Below, one piece after another: positions 32,919 through 33,259 of a stretch of 33,259 bases of DNA. The notes under the pieces are model-generated. The model was not told the DNA's origin. It saw only the letters and a program-made list of their open reading frames with translations, and ran no database searches. The stretch is from contig CAVINS010000039.1 of assembly GCA_963643925.1 (NCBI GenBank), positions 1 to 33,259 of the forward strand. Reading direction: 5' to 3'. The DNA comes from Phocaeicola_A sp963643925 (GTDB lineage Bacteria; Bacteroidota; Bacteroidia; Bacteroidales; Bacteroidaceae). Position numbers and translations under genes: made by a program. How positions within the stretch are numbered: position 1 is the stretch's first letter; each line of letters starts with the position of its first letter.

Positions 32919-33037
32919 CTTTTTGTTTATTATAGATATTAGTAATTAGCGTGTTTCAGCCGTGCCCGTTGGACTTCCCGCTGTGTAGCAGTCCTTTGCG
33001 CTCACGCGCGACGAATCCCAATGGCACAATTTCGGGG

Positions 33038-33069
33038 CAAATTTACTCAAAACCCCCACTCCCCCCAAA
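33038..33069 (-). promoter_or_regulatory. Bacteroidetes-type promoter of the etf operon
   Basis: The minus strand reads TTTG (33069-33066), 20 nt, TAAATTTG (33045-33038), a full -33/-7 match. The predicted leader to the etfB ATG is about 110 nt, long for this class, and contains a small GCGC-TCAC-GCGC stem (32999-33010 area). Confidence 0.7.
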
Positions 33070-33259
33070 AGTTTTTTCGAAAAATAACAAATCATAGTGT
33101 TTTAGCGTACAACCGGAAGAACCTTTTCCGTGGGCCGAAAAAGATAGCCCTCAAATCCGCAGCCCCCCTAGTTTTCCCCCACGGTCCTGGCTCCATGGTG
33201 CAGACTTTGGCTTTTGTCGCTGAAAAATATCACTTTGTCAATAATCACAAACCCGCAAG
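33070..33259. other. Intergenic region at the right edge, no gene seen
   Basis: I see no convincing ORF or RNA gene between the etf promoter and the window end. A weak inverted repeat, CGGAA with TTCCG, lies near 33115-33131 without a T tract. Confidence 0.4.

Overview
The window reads as a chromosomal segment of a Bacteroidales bacterium (Bacteroides/Phocaeicola/Prevotella-like). The evidence is two SusC/SusD pairs, Bacteroidetes-type promoters (TTTG, about 20 nt, then TAnnTTTG) in front of several operons, a fused FeoA-FeoB transporter with its small Cys-rich partner, and a xus-type xylan operon. Genus cannot be fixed from the sequence alone. Nearly all large genes are on the minus strand; tilS and the S9 peptidase are the main plus-strand genes.

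Layout. 1-475: tRNA-Gly(TCC) cut by the window edge, with its terminator, then a minus-strand tRNA-Cys(GCA)/tRNA-Ser(GCT) operon with promoter and terminator. 528-3303: ferrous-iron uptake (feoAB fusion plus Cys-rich membrane peptide), divergent from tilS (3567-5078). 5096 to about 10140: an A+T-richer accessory island of small hypothetical exported or membrane proteins, a perfect 225-bp direct repeat carrying the promoter and N-terminus of a kinase-like gene, a GNAT-type toxin-antitoxin-like pair lying between the two repeat copies, the wreck of a Septu-like ATPase-HNH defence operon (5'-truncated ATPase, frameshifted HNH nuclease), a DUF4160 gene, and a short array of 22-nt-period palindromic repeats. 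10142-13284: a TIGR01212-type radical SAM protein and an LtaS-like membrane transferase.

13453-26371 is a complete core xylan-utilisation operon in the order xusA-xusB-xusC-xusD-xusE-xyn10 (transcribed right to left). It encodes two TonB-dependent transporter/glycan-binding lipoprotein pairs, an accessory surface lipoprotein and a GH10 endoxylanase lipoprotein whose catalytic domain is interrupted by carbohydrate-binding modules. Together they would bind xylan at the surface, cut it and import the oligosaccharides. The usual hybrid two-component regulator is not in the window, but the 430-bp gap upstream of xusA has operator-like direct and inverted repeats. Divergent from it is a dipeptidyl-peptidase IV (26801-29014).

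29282-32918 is an etfB-etfA-acyl-CoA dehydrogenase operon (flavin electron transfer) with a good promoter at 33038-33069 and a strong terminator. The best candidates for something unusual are in the accessory island: the repeat-flanked TA-like pair, the decayed defence operon and the palindromic 22-nt repeats. I did not find a clearly new intact system.
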